Origin: Stomoxys calcitrans
Taxonomy: Eukaryota; Arthropoda; Insecta; Diptera; Muscidae
Assembly (NCBI RefSeq): GCF_963082655.1
Contig: NC_081552.1
Location: 7,036,448 to 7,100,447 of the forward strand
Length of the DNA stretch: 64,000 nt
Reading direction: 5' to 3'
Made by a program: the position numbers and the translations under genes
Notes under the pieces: generated by a model
Seen by the model: only the letters and a program-made list of their open reading frames with translations
What the model was told of the DNA's origin: nothing
Databases searched by the model: none
Part shown: positions 44,045 to 55,791 of the stretch, in pieces
Layout: each line of letters starts with the position of its first letter
How positions within the stretch are numbered: the stretch's first letter is position 1

Positions 44045-46290
44045 TTTTAAATCATATTAAATTGCCATATTAAACGATTTTCTGTGGTAAAAAACTTATT
44101 TGCCAGTCTATATATTTGGAGCGGTGGCGATAGTTGCCCAGCAACACGTTGTTTGGTCTCGTCTTTTGGTGACCTAAAAATGGAAGCAACCTTATCGCTA
44201 AGGTTGCAACTGCTGCTTTCACACTGAATGTTATAATTTCGGGGCTATGGCGGTTTACCAATTAAGTAAATTACGCAGTGTCCCGTTAGGTCATTATAAT
44301 TGATCACCGTTTTGGGGTGAGGTGGTTCGCTAGATGTATGAGCAGAATAATGTTCTCAAATTCGCAGTACACAATCTGATACCTTTAATTTAACCTCGTA
44401 TTGTCATGATTGGTGTATACAGCCGTTTGATTGTACGCCGCACAGCCACTTGAGCACAAATTTGAATGACGCACTCAACTCAAAAAAATCTATCACTTGA
44501 TACGCCATTGTTTTAATAGGTCAAATAACCTATTGGAGACGATTTTAGGAGGTAAAACTCCACCTAGGTTCTTGGACACAAAGTTTAATGTTATATTCGT
44601 AATATGCTCTCAAATGCCTATCATTTGAGTTTCATCTGGCTATGGTTGAGAAGTAATCCCATTTTGGGAGCTTATCGGGGATGGGACGACTATCTATTAC
44701 TTGGACCTCGTTTTTATGTCATATTCGTAGTCTACTCCCGAATACCTTTCATTTGAGTCCTATATTGATATATACGTCCAATATGTCTATTTGGAGCAGT
44801 TTTCGGGCTTTGGCTAACCATTGGATACTTGAACCCAAGTTTTTATACCACATTCGTTTTCAACTCTCTAATATCTTTCATTTCATACCCATATTGTTCC
44901 AATCGGTCCACTTTTATTTTTGGCTGGTACTTTTGGGGTAAGCGGGAGGGTCCACCCCCAATGCAATATCAACAAATTATATAGCCTATTGCTCCCTCCG
45001 GACCACTCCCCACAATCTGTGAAAATTTCAAAGAAATCGGTTTAGCCGTTTTCTACTCTCAAATTTCTTTAATTTGAGCCCCAATTGCCATTAGTTTAGT
45101 TAGGGTGAGTTTAGGGGGTGGCACGGCCTCCAATCATTTGGTGTCAAAATTGGATATCAAATCCGTTGACTGGTTTGAAGGGAGTTTAGAGGCGGATCCT
45201 GAAGTAATATCCGCATAGTGCTAGAGAAAGATTTTGTTTGAGCCCCATAATGTCAAGCATTTTGAAGGAGGCTATCAAATTTAGCACCAAGAGGAGGCAA
45301 ACATGGTTCAACGATAACATTAAAAGACTTATTGAGAACAGAGACAGACTGTATGCGGCTGGAAACGTTACACGATATATTCGTTCCATGAGGATTATAA
45401 AGCTGCACGAAAGCATGAGACGAAACAAATTTAACGAGCAAAATCTATTTTCTACGAAAAACAGATTTAGCTCAGCAGCTAATTCACAAATTACTCGGGA
45501 AATCAGTATAGGAAAATCTAATAATCAAACACTCGATAATGGAATTGATGTTGACGCACTGAATCAACAATTGGTCGACCTCAATTTGATTCCATCAGGC
45601 TTATCTACTTTCTCTAGTCCTACAACATCTGCCGTACGTTTAACACAACCAACCAGCCGTAACACATACGTTGAACCTACCAACATGTTCGAATTTAACT
45701 GTGTTTTACGACCTATTGAAGGGTATTCAGTGAATGGATCCCGTTTTATGACGTCGGACATTTATGCCCGTTTTTAGGGTTGGGTAGGCCCCTTAACACC
45801 TTGGACCAAATTCTTATAACAGGTGTGTACTCTGCTTCCAAATATCTTTCGTTTGATACCCATATTATGCCAATCGGTAAATATGTCCTGTTGAGAGCAT
45901 TTGGGGGGTAGGGAGGCGCCTCAGAAACCAAGGAATACATTTGTATATCAGCATTGGACTTAACCTTTAAATAGCTTTCATTTGTTATCCATATTGTCCC
46001 AATCGTTAAATTTGTTCTACTGGTGGGTTTTGGGAGGTTGGAAGGGCCCTCAGACACCAAAAAATAAATTTTTGTGTCACATTTGTATTCTACTGTTAAA
46101 TACCTTTCATTTGATACCCATATTGCTAAAAGCGGTTAAAGTGTCCTGTTGGGTGGTGTTTTTGTGGGTGGGGAGCCTCCGACACTTAGGGTAACATTTT
46201 AATGCCATGTTCGTACTCTATTCTTAAATATCTTTTATTTGATACCCATATTGCCCAAGGCGGTGAAAGTGTCTTCTTAGGGCTTTTTTG
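44045..46290 (-). mobile_element. Helitron-like region with captured retrotransposon piece
   Basis: 44045-44300 repeats 41935-42180 (TTGCCATATTAAACGATTTT, GCGGTGGCGATAGTTGCCC). Helitron body blocks follow, parallel to 42190-43080, up to AAGAAATCGGTTTAGCCG (about 45030). Further body blocks run to 46290 (GATACCCATATTGCCCAAGG). Neither the CTAG nor the TC terminus is present. A retrotransposon fragment (45257-45775) sits between GAGCCCCATAATGTCA and GGGTTGGGTAGGCCCC, in the middle of a body unit. Confidence 0.65.
45257..45775 (+). pseudogene. non-LTR retrotransposon ORF2 linker fragment
   Basis: An open frame of about 170 codons: KFSTKRRQTWFNDNIKRLIE, NRDRLYAAGNVTRYIRSMRI, then a Ser/Thr-rich part and NMFEFNCVLRPIEGYSVNG. 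The WFNxxIKxLIExRDxLY pattern is the region between the endonuclease and reverse transcriptase in Jockey- and CR1-like ORF2 proteins, and it lies just before where RT fingers would begin. The first residues and the stop come from flanking Helitron sequence. No catalytic motif is included. Its related reading frame is still open over its length, so the insertion is not very old. Element identity is inferred. Confidence 0.6.
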
Positions 46291-48270
46291 ACCCAATACA
46301 ATAGAACAATAGAACACATGGTTACTAATAATTTTTCTGATAAAAGTAACACCAATAAGTAGTGATGTGATGCTTCGATTTTGTCTTAAGCCAGGCTGAG
46401 AATCATGCATATCAGTAAATATTTATTTTATACTAATTATTTGATATTCTTATCTTATCCTTAGCCTAGGCAAACCACAAAAATCCCATGTTCGAAATAA
46501 CAGTTGTTTCTCTTGACGGGCAATGGCGCACATTTGCCCTTTGTAGTTGATCAAGTTGCATACATATTCGGCTAAGAGCATATGTGCATGAGAAGTTAGT
46601 TTAGGTATCAAATATGCCTGCTGGACAGGTAGCCTTGACTAAAATATTTAAAATGTAAAACCTCTGTTGGATATGGAGATGCGTGGCTGTTTTGTAGCTT
46701 GTAGTTGGTTTTCCAACGTTTCAGAAATCCTTGGATCCAGTTTATTAAAGGAAATAGTTCAAAAGCCTTTAATACGTGTAGTGCTAAAATTTACCATTTC
46801 AAAAAATTGAGGATCAGCCAATTGTTCGTACAATTATGTATTTGCTTATATACAAAGTCGCTCCCAATATACCTAGTTGTTATGTCTAATAGGGCAGATA
46901 TTGCTTACTGTTCCTTTCAATTGATATTAATGCCACCTTACGAATCTGTTCCATTAACTAACCAAACATCATATTAGTCAAGATTTCCCTGACTAAAAAT
47001 CTGGACATATGTCTAAAATCTGCTTATAAAATGATTAACTTCGTAAATCCTCATAAAAAACTGAGAAATATTTTCAAACCAGAGTCAATTACCAATAGAG
47101 AGGTCGTAATAGACACCACTCATACCAAAGACAAAATGCAAACAACCACAGTTAAATAGCTAACTGGCTGGCTGTTTATATGCTTGTCTGCACGGCTTAC
47201 AAATAAACCCAGCCAAAGGTCGACATCCTCTCTGGCAGTGATTAAGGAAAACTGTTGGAAAATTTTCTGGACAAATTCAAAAATATCGACAGAGTGGTGA
47301 AATGTTTAGCTGTATGTAGAAAAAAATTGTATGATATATGCTATCGTGCTTACACCACCCTAGACTTATAATAATTAATCCGATAACAAAAGATTTTGCA
47401 CTTGTTCCCGGGTAAACAAGTCCACCGCTTTATGTTCATTGCTATCAAGGCAAGGGTACTTGGGTGATCTTCCTTAGGGCAGATTAAAAAAGATGAGTAT
47501 GCCAACACCCTCTTACTTCGCAACACCCCCTGTTAGGTCATCATAAATTTCTGGCTAAAAAATATACAAATGTTGAACTGTCATCACATATGTATATTTA
47601 TAAGCATAGCCAGCCAGCAACAAATGCTGGCCATGGATATGGCGATTACCGTGATGCCTTAACCTTTAATGGTGGTGGTGATGGTGGTAGGTATTTCATT
47701 TTTGATACTTGCCAAATATATTTTGTTAGCTGTTGTGAAAAAAGGTCGAAATATTTCTGCAATCATGGTATTCATAAAAAATAGTGGCAATATAGACAAA
47801 CAGACAGGCAGTTACAAAAATTATTACTTAAGACGATTATCATACCAAAAAATGCAAATACAAATACTGCACGTGTTCCACGTAGACTTTTGCCTAGCTA
47901 TTCATTTTGGACAAGTCATTGTGTATAAGTCCATATGGGCAGCCTGTCTACTTTCATTATTGGATTTTTTTTTATTAATTTATTTAGATGTTTAACTTTA
48001 TAAAGATGTCTGTCTATGCCATACGAAATTCTTTGCTGCTGATACAGCATAAAACTCCTACCGTTTGTTAACCGCAATTAAGTTCATGGTGTTTTTTTTT
48101 TTTTTTTTTTGCTATGAGTGGACGTTTTGGGTTATTTAGGAAATATTTCACTGAGGGTGTTGTGCTTTGTCTTAAATAACTTCCGAGTCATTTGAATACA
48201 ACAGATGTTTGCATAAGGGACGCTTAAGTTAACAACAGATTTAGGATTTTCACTTTTTGACACAAAAATT
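46291..48270. other. unassigned island
   Basis: About 2 kb without the window's repeat families. It contains low-complexity spots (GGTGGTGGTGATGGTGG at 47674; long T runs near 48090-48110) and scattered short open frames without motifs. It may be intergenic or intronic host DNA. Confidence 0.4.
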
Positions 48271-48274
48271 GCAA

Positions 48275-48536
48275 ATTTTGCCCATGAACATTCCACTAAG
48301 GAACAATTTTAAGCTCAATGATAAGAGGCCTCCTTTTTTGGTCGAGTCCGAAAGGCGTGCCGCAGTGCGACACCTCTTTGGAAAGAAGTTTTACATGGCA
48401 TAGTACCTCACAAATTTTGCAGCATTAGGAGGGGAAAATCACCGCTGAAAATTTTTTTCTGACGTTCTCGTCAAGATTCGAACCCAGGCGTTCAGCGTCA
48501 TAGGCGGACATGCTAACCTCTGCGCTACGGTGGCCT
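48275..48536 (-). mobile_element. tRNA-derived SINE with Pol III promoter
   Basis: From 48536 on the minus strand: GGCCACCGTAGCGCAGAGGT (A box TAGCGCAGAGG), TAGCATGTCCGCCTATGACG, then GGTTCGAATCT (B box, 48474-48484), about 35 nt downstream. The body follows: TTCAGCGGTGATTTTCCCC, GTGTCGCACTGCGGCACGCC, CTTATCATTGAGCTTAAAAT, GTTCCTTAGTGGAATGTTC. The promoter layout fits a tRNA-like head; the parental tRNA is not identified. This is the only copy here with both boxes. Confidence 0.82.
48474..48529 (-). promoter_or_regulatory. internal RNA polymerase III promoter (A and B boxes) of the SINE
   Basis: A box at about 48519-48529 and B box at 48474-48484 in reverse, with normal spacing. They match the consensus well enough to suggest that the copy was transcribable when inserted. 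Confidence 0.7.
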
Positions 48537-48839
48537 CCTTTTGTGCCCTTTTTTGACCCCAAATATGGTGAAATTTTTAGGGAAATGATTGTTAAAGAGT
48601 TGATATATGACAAGGGTGGGTATGGTACGATTAAAAATCAATAAATATTGAAAAAAATTTTTTTTTGCGAAATAAATTTTATAGCCTTTCGATATTATAG
48701 GTTTTAAAGTTGTTTGTGCTATATTTTTTATACCGATAAACCAGTGCACAAGAACATAAGCCCCTGGGATTGGAATATGGCGCACTAGCACATGTGCCCA
48801 ACACAACCCCATGGCTTGACGTATACTGGTTGTTGTTAG

Positions 48840-49250
48840 TTTAGGTTAGGTTTAAGTGGCAGTCTGCCATCAGATTCACTTAGACGTTTTTGTTCATTCT
48901 GATACCACATTTGGTATATAATGGCGCCAAAAAACTCGCCTTCTCATATCTAGTATCATGGGCACTCGGCATTTATGCAAGAGCCGGTGTCGCCCGGCCT
49001 CTCACTGAGACTTTCCACTCCATACCGCTGATTGTCCGCCTATGACGCTGAAGGCCTGGGTTCAAATCCTGAAAAAAATTTCAGCGGTGGTTTTCCTCAC
49101 CTAATGCTGGCGATAACTATGCGGCACGCCGTTCACACTCGGCTTTAAAAAGTAGACCCCTTATCATTGAGCTTAAACTTGAATCGGACTGTACTCATTG
49201 ATATGCGAGCAGTTTGCCCCTGTTCCTTAGTGAATTGTCTTAGGCAAATT
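48840..49250 (+). mobile_element. SINE copy with foreign 5' part
   Basis: From 49031: CCGCCTATGACGCTGAAGGC, B-box GGTTCAAATCC, TTCAGCGGTGGTTTTCC, GCGGCACGCCGTTCACACTC, CTTATCATTGAGCTTAAACT and a GTTCCTTAGTG tail. The A-box region is replaced by the repeat also found at 32785-32870 (GGCACTCGGCATTTATGCAA, CTCTCACTGAGACTTTCC). Upstream, TTTAGGTTAGGTTTAAGTGG begins another repeat-like piece. Confidence 0.65.
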
Positions 49251-49254
49251 TGCA

Positions 49255-49345
49255 TTGGACCTGGATGACATGCGGTTTCAACAGGACGGTGCCACAAAGC
49301 ACATGTTACGATCGATTTATTGAAGATAATGTTTTGTGAGCCGAG
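49255..49345 (+). pseudogene. mariner-like transposase scrap around the second catalytic Asp
   Basis: Reads LDLDDMRFQQDGATKHMLRS, matching the LDxxDMWFQQDGATCHTA block that carries the second aspartate in the DUF4817-type mariner-like family (the part missing from 7469-8134). Only about 26 codons are recognisable before a stop. Confidence 0.65.
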
Positions 49346-49499
49346 TCCTTATTGGATAACCCTTTATATTCTTGACCTTCTTGATATTTTAAGTAGCTCT
49401 AGTCATGAAATCATTCGTCTATTGAAATCACGAAAAAAAAGTTTGCATTAATAATTTTTGTAGAGATTTTTTGATATTTTTTTTTTCGTTTGTCCTCTT

Positions 49500-49875
49500 A
49501 ACAATGGCATCCCCAAACCATTATTCTCTTTTCTGGGGTTGCGCCATACATTAACCATGCCATGAGAATATTTAAGTCTTCATCATAAGATTCATCTGTC
49601 CAAAGTACCCTATTCCAAAAATTTGGAGGCTTTAATATATGTTCTTCATAAAATTCTCTTCTTTTTTGTTTGGTATGCTTGCTTATGAACGGTATTTTGC
49701 GGAAAATTACTCTGGCGTAATCGGTTATGTATCGTTTAGACTGACGGAGCCTCTTTGCCTTCGCTTAGCAATTGCATTCTAATTTTTGGCGCTGATTTGA
49801 ACGGATCAGCTTTAGATATCTCCAAAATTCGTCTATTGGTTCTTTCGGTGGTTATTTTGGCGCATTTTTCTACAA
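49500..49875 (-). pseudogene. Tc1-like transposase remnant, N-terminal half
   Basis: On the minus strand: ERTNRRILEISKADPFKSAP, KIRMQLLSEG, then shifted frames giving TIHNRLRQSNFPQNTVHKQA, and KPPNFWNRVLWTDESYDEDL with the first catalytic Asp (TDES, about 49595), followed by a scrap of KRIMVWGCHC. The second Asp and Glu are absent. Sequence is clearly different from the intact transposase at 25898, so this is a separate Tc1 lineage. Multiple shifts and stops. Confidence 0.8.
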
Positions 49876-49982
49876 ACTCGGCGTTCTGCTTTAAACTTTG
49901 ATTCTAGTTTATCGTAACTATGTAGAAAATTTAGTTTATAGTAAATATATATATAAATATATATTAGTAAATATATATATAA

Positions 49983-50538
49983 AGCACCCCCTAAACTGAA
50001 CTTCATTCTCGTTGGGAATAAATAACGAATTTGATACCTATTTTCAGTGCAAAGTACCGGTGGCCGCCCCAGCCCCAAAAAACGCTCCAAACGGTTTATA
50101 TTTACCGGCAAAGCCAATATGGGGCTCAAATTAAAGGGATTTGGAAGTGCAGCACGAATTTGATATCCATATTTGAGACGAAATGTCTGAGATGCCGTCC
50201 CTTTCCTAATGAGAACATTAGCCTAAGATGCACATTACCACCAGGAATCGAGAAGGGGCAAATTCTCACACATCAATGAGTGCTTTCCGATTCAAGTTTA
50301 AACTCAATGTTAAGGGACCGTTTTTATAGCCGAGTCCGAACGGCGTCCCGCAGTGCGACACCTCTTTGGGAAAAAGTTTTTTAAATTACCATGGAGATAA
50401 ACACCGCTTTGTCCGATGTTCTCACCAGAATTGGAACGCGTTCAGCGTCATAGGCTACAATGGCACGAATTCGATACCCGCAACACTCGATATTAGAGAG
50501 TTAAAGAAGGCGCAGCGCAGAGGGCCCGGTTCGGCTAG
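49983..50538 (+). mobile_element. Helitron 3' part fused to SINE body
   Basis: Body blocks (GGTGGCCGCCCCAGCCCC, GGCTCAAATTAAAGGGATTT) lead into the SINE in reverse (about 50215-50465: CACATCAATGAGTGCTTTCC, GTCCCGCAGTGCGACACC), then CGAATTCG..., GAGAGTTAAAGAAGGCGC, GGGCCCGGTTCGG and CTAG|T at 50538. No 5' TC end; it begins next to a TA-rich tract (49938-49981). Confidence 0.72.
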
Positions 50539-51481
50539 TATAAGATATATACAAATATATGAATGGAATAACTGTACCTCCATTATGACTGGATTTTTAA
50601 CTACGATTAACCTTCCGACGGTAAATATTACTTTTTACCCAAGGGATTTTTGTTGGGCAATTCATTATTTTAAACACGCTAGAACACGCATCAAAGCGGC
50701 AAAGTTAATTAAGCGAATTACACAAAATCATTACAACATTAGAAAATTACACAAACAAACCTTGCTTTGCTTTGTATTGCCTAATTCCTGTAGGAGATTT
50801 TCATTAAAAAAGGATCGTAATACCAAAAATGTAATGAACTTTCCCTTAACATACCTAACAACAATTTTCGTTTGAGAAAAATCCAAAAATTTTCAAGTCT
50901 CCAGGGATTTTATGACCTGTGAGCAGCACCTGCTGTTGTAGCCCAGCCAAAGGTGCTGACATGAAAGCGTGAAAAATCAAATATAAGGAACAAATACAAC
51001 AGCTGGTCATTAGCCAACTGCTGGTAGTCAGTTTGACTTATTGTTTGGTCATTGCCATTGAGGTCCTTTGAGTGCTATTATGTTAGTTAGGCACACATTA
51101 TTATTGTCAGTTCATGGAATAACTTTATTAGGCTTTTAACTTTGTGGCGTGTGGGACAGGTAAAAAAGGGTAATGCCATTAAATAATGGAAAATGAGAGA
51201 GAAAAAGGTCATTAAATTTAACACGTTGTGTACATAATAAAATAATAACCATTATTAATTAAGCAAAACCAATATGATGGAGAAAGTAATTCACAATTAG
51301 CCACCTGAGTTGTCAGCTTTCAAGGGGTTTATATGGAGTTGGGTAATGTCAAGGTAATAAATGAATATAATGTAAAATAATGACAGTTGAAGTCGAAAGT
51401 TTCAGCAATATGGTGATCAAGTACAATCTTATGGGTCGGTTTCTCTAAATGACCAGATATAAACTAATTTTTATTTGAGTA
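50539..51481. other. unassigned island
   Basis: About 940 bp with no recognised repeat. The 169-codon frame at 50366-50875 begins in SINE DNA and runs on by chance. Confidence 0.4.
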
Positions 51482-53483
51482 CTAGCTGACCCGGGCCCGC
51501 TTCGCTGCGCCTTCTTTAACTTTATGTGGATCAAAAGTTTCCTTGGAATATTTATTGTCGACAATTAAAGAGCTTTTAGTGAATTAACATGCCTCAAAAA
51601 TAGTATATCGCTCGACAAACAGTTTAACAATATAAGTGCCTTTATCTGAGTCCCATATGATCTTTATTGGTCTACAAATTTAAGTTTGGATGTATGGTGT
51701 ACTCCATTCTTAAAATTCTTTATTTCAGCCCGATATTCTCATTATGTCTGCTGTAATTGAAAACTGCTTGGAACTGAAAAATATCAGCATCGTGCTCTTC
51801 TCTCAAATACTATTTATTTAAACCCCATATTGCCATGGGTTAAGGGAGTTTACAGGATGAGGCGTCCCACAAACACATGGCCCCAAAATTGGTTATCAAA
51901 TATGTTTTCTAATCTCAAATGCCTTTCATTTGAGCCACATATTGGCATGGTCAAAAAATGTTTAACCTTTGGGGGGTGTTTTGGGAATGGGGAGATGTCC
52001 TAGATACATGGTCCTACATTTGGATATCAAATTCGTATTCTTCTCCTAAATTCGTTTATTTGAGCCCCATATTGTGATGGTCAGTAACAAATTGCTGTTT
52101 GTGGGGTATTTTGAGAAATGGGTAGACCTCCAGAAAATTTGTCCCGAAATTGGGTATAAATTCTTGCTCTACCGCCCAATTCCTTTCATTTAAGCTCCAT
52201 ATTGAAATGGTCGGTGAATATGCCCGATTTAGAGGTGGGGTGGTCCCCCAAACACTAAGCCCGGAAAATATATCAGCAACGTGCTGTATTCTCATATATT
52301 GTAACTATATATCATTTATTTGAACCCCATATTGCCATTGACCTCAAAATTGGATATCAAATTCGTTTTCTAATCTCTTTTAAACTCCTTATTTGGCCCT
52401 AAAAACTATAAATATATTTAGTTCCACTCTCTTTAAGACCCAAATTGTCTTGGTGAGCAAATACGTCCAATGGGGGTTTGTTATGGTGGTCCCCTGGACA
52501 GTTGGCCCCTAATGTTGATATCAGATACGTGGTCTACTATCAAATACCTTTAATTTAAGCCCCATATTTCCATAGTCCGCAAACATGACAGGGTTGGGGG
52601 GTGTTTTGGGGGATGGGCGGCCACTGATCGAGTTGGCCTTGAAAATATATATCGGATTAATGTTCTACTCTAAAAACCCTCTTATTTGAGCCTCATATGG
52701 CAATAGTCAGAAAATACTTCCTATTTGGGCGGTGTTGTGGGGGTGGGGTGGCCCCACATACACTTTTCCCGAATACTGATATCAAATTCGTGCTTTACTC
52801 CCAAAGACCTTCCATTTGAGCCCCATATTGTTATGATCGTAAATTTGTCACCTTTGGGGGATGTTTTTGGTGAGAGGCGGCCCCCCAAACACTTGGTCCC
52901 ATATTTTGATATCAGATTCGTATTCTACATTCAAATTCCTTTTATTTAAGCCCCATATTCCCATGGTCAGTAAATAAGTCCTGTTTGGGGGGTGTTTTGG
53001 GAAAGGGGTGGATCCCCAGAAGCGTGGTCCAACATTTGGTTATCAGATTCGTATTCTACTCGCAAATACCTTTCATTTCAGTTCCATATTGCCATGGTCG
53101 GTAAATATGTCCGATTTAGGGGTGTTTTGGGGGTTGGCACTTGGTTCGACAATTTGATATCAGATACGTTTTCTTATCTTAAATACCTTTCATTTGAGTC
53201 CCATATTGTCGTGATTGTTCTAAATATATGTTTTGTGGGTTTTAGGGTGGGGCAGTACCCTAAACAGGATACCCTAAAACCCACGTATAATTTAATTGTG
53301 GTCCAAACCGGACCATATCTTGATATCGCTCTAATAGCAGAGCAAATCTTTTCTTATATCCTGTTTTGCCTAAGAAGAAATGCCGAGAAAAGAACTCGAC
53401 AAATGCGATCCATGGTGGAGGGTATATAAGATTCTGCCCGGATTCGGCCGAACTTAGCACGCTTTTACTTGTTATATATAAGA
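51482..53483 (-). mobile_element. Helitron with both termini (2.0 kb), mini-me piece near 5' end
   Basis: CTAG at 51482-51485 preceded by A, then CTGACCCGGGCCCGCTTCGC. Body blocks run to about 53282 and are the most regular array in the window (ATATCAGATTCGTATTCTAC, CATTTGAGCCCCATATT repeated about every 110-120 bp). The 5' end is TTATATATAAGA|T at 53483. The usual AAACAAACA tail has been replaced by a mini-me A 5' fragment at 53283-53472. Confidence 0.78.
53283..53472 (-). mobile_element. mini-me-like subfamily A, 5' fragment
   Basis: Leader and 5' end in reverse (GACCATATCTTGATATCGCT, CCATGGTGGAGGGTATATAA, CGGCCGAACTTAGCACGC, TTTTACTTG). A duplication altered the palindrome (CTGCCCGGATTCGGCCGAAC). 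Confidence 0.75.
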
Positions 53484-53539
53484 TTTAGCTTGTGTAGTAC
53501 GTTAGGAGGATGTTCATCAATTAAGATTTATTTGCAAGG

Positions 53540-53955
53540 ATTCTGTATGTTTTTATACGCGTCACAGAAAAATGTCTTTTCGAAACACATCAACAAATTC
53601 ATTTCGGACCCTACAAAGTAGGTACATTCTTCATCGTTGTAATAGTTTTAGGTCATCTAACCATGTCCGTCCGTCGTTTTGTCATGCCGTTTGCAACACA
53701 TCGAAATATCCATTTTCGACCCTATAAAGTATATATATTCTTGATCGTCGTAAAAATCTAAGACCATTTAGCCATGTCACCCTCTTTTAGACTAGAGATA
53801 TTGAGCCGAAAATTTGCACAATTTAGCCGAAACTTTCATGTCCATAGGCAGGTTAAGTTCGAAGATGGGCTTTATCGGACTTTATCTTGATATAACCCCC
53901 ATATAGACCGATCTCTCGATTTAAGGTCGTGGGCCAATAAAAGGCACATTTATTG
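53540..53955 (-). mobile_element. mini-me-like subfamily B, duplicated 3' region
   Basis: Two successive 3' regions: 53555-53680 (ACATTCTTCATCGTTGTAAT, CATGTCCGTCCGTCG) and 53680-53955 (GTTTGCAACACATCGAAATA, TATATATTCTTGATCGTCG, CCCCCATATAGACCGATCT). The terminal hairpin is missing. Confidence 0.65.
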
Positions 53956-54595
53956 TATATCACTATCTTGCTCTACTCTCAAATATAATTTATTTGAACC
54001 GCATATTACCATTGACCTCAAAATTGGATATCAAATTCTTTTTCTAATCTCAAATACCTTTATTTAAACACCTCATTGCAAAAGTCAGCAAATATGTCGG
54101 GCTTGGGGTATGGGCTCTATAAACTATCAATATCCACTCCCTTTAAGACCCAAATTGTCATGGTAAGCAAATACGTCCTATTTGGGAGTTGTTATGGGGG
54201 TGGGACGTCCCCTAGGCAGTTGGTCCCGAATGTTGATATCAGATTCGTGTTCTACTCTCAAATACCTTTCATTTGAGCCCCATATTTCATAGTTGGCAAA
54301 TATGACCGGTTTGGCGGCTGTTTTGGGGGATATGGCCGTTCAGTAACTTGACCCTGATTATATATATCAGATTCGTCTTCTCCTTTCAAATACCTCTTAT
54401 TTGAGACCCATATTGCAATGCCCAGCAAAAACGTCCCATATGGGTGGAGTTATGGGGGTGGGGTGGCCTTTCATTTGAGCCCCAAATTCCTATGGTCGCA
54501 AATTTATCGTCTTGGGGGACAAAACCGACAAAAAACACATATTGGCCTCCCATTATCATTTTTTTTGCGGCTGTAAATCGTAAGAAGAACTTAAA
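53956..54595 (-). mobile_element. Helitron-like body fragment
   Basis: Blocks such as CTCTACTCTCAAATATAATT, ATTGGATATCAAATTC, CCCAAATTGTCATGGTAAGC. No termini. It is interrupted at its right end by the next mini-me copy. Confidence 0.6.
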
Positions 54596-55791
54596 CAAGT
54601 AAAAGCGTGCTAAGTTCGGCCGGGCCTAATTTTATACACTCTCCACCATGGATTGCATTTGCGCGGTATCTCTTTTTAGACAAACAAAGAATAATGGAAA
54701 ACAATTGTTATGCTATTGGAGATATATCAAGTTGTAGTCCGCTTCGGATCATAAGTAAAATGAATGTAGTAGCAATCATTGGGCAATCGGATAAAAATTG
54801 CGCTCTGTAGGGGCTCAAGAAGCATATTTGGGAGATCGGTTTATATGAGAGCTGTGTGTTGAAGGTCATGGGAGAAGTCGTTGTACAAAATTTCAACAAA
54901 ATCGGATAAGAATTCCGCCCGCTTTAGAAGTCAAGAACCCAGATCGGTTTATATGGCAGCTATATCAGGATATGTATCGATTTGAACCATATTTATTGCA
55001 GTTGTTGGAATTCATAACAAAATACTTCATGCTAAATTTTAGCCAAATTGGATAAGAAATGCGCCCTCAAGTGGTTCATGAAGTCAAGATCCAAGATCGG
55101 TTTATATGGCAGCTATACCAGGTTATAGACCGATTTGAGACATATTTGGCACAGTTGTTGGAAGTCGTAACAAACAACTTCAGCCAAATCGGATGAAGTC
55201 AAGTTCCGAAATCGGTACATATGGCAGCTGTGTCAGATTAAGAATCGATTTACCATACACAGTCGTCGGAAGTCATAACGAAATACTTCATCCGAAATGT
55301 CAGCCAAATAGGATGAGAATTGCGCCCTCTAGTGGCTCAAGAAGTCAAGACCAAGATCGATTTATGTGGCAGCTATATCGGGTTATGAACCGATGTCAAC
55401 CATATTTAGCACAGTTGTTGGAAGTGATACTAAAACAGCACGGATAAGAATTGCACCCTCTAGATGTTCAATAAGTCAAGACCCAAGATCGGTTTTATTG
55501 GCAGCTATATCAAAACATTGACCGATTTGGCCCTTTTACAATCCCAACTGATCTACACTAATTAGAAGTTTTTGTGCAAAATTTCAAGCGGCTAGCTGTA
55601 CTCCTTCGAAAGTAAGCGTGCTTTCGACAGACGGACGGACGGACAGACGGACGGACGAACGGCTAGATCGACTTAAAATGTCATGACCATCAAAAATATA
55701 TATACTCTATGGGGTCTTAGACGCATATTTCGAGGTGTTACAAACGGAATGACGAAATAAGTATACCCCCCATCCTATGGTGGAGGGTATA
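54596..55791 (+). mobile_element. mini-me-like subfamily A, older full-ended copy
   Basis: CAAGTAAAAGCGTGCTAAG, palindrome variant TTCGGCCGGGCCTAA, ACTCTCCACCATGG. Body units are more diverged and contain small deletions, with a short GACGGACGGAC tract (about 55629). The 3' hairpin CCATCCTATGGTGGAGGGTA is intact. Just beyond, 55805-55850 is a scrap of another 5' end in reverse (GGAGGGTATAAAAGATACG, TTTTTACTT). Confidence 0.78.

Noticed and set aside
48474..48536. tRNA gene on the minus strand
   Set aside because: A and B boxes are present, but the sequence continues as the dispersed SINE body and a cloverleaf acceptor stem is not formed.
50366..50875. 169-codon open frame as a gene
   Set aside because: It starts in reversed SINE DNA, crosses the Helitron end at 50538 and runs into unrelated sequence, so it is a chance frame.
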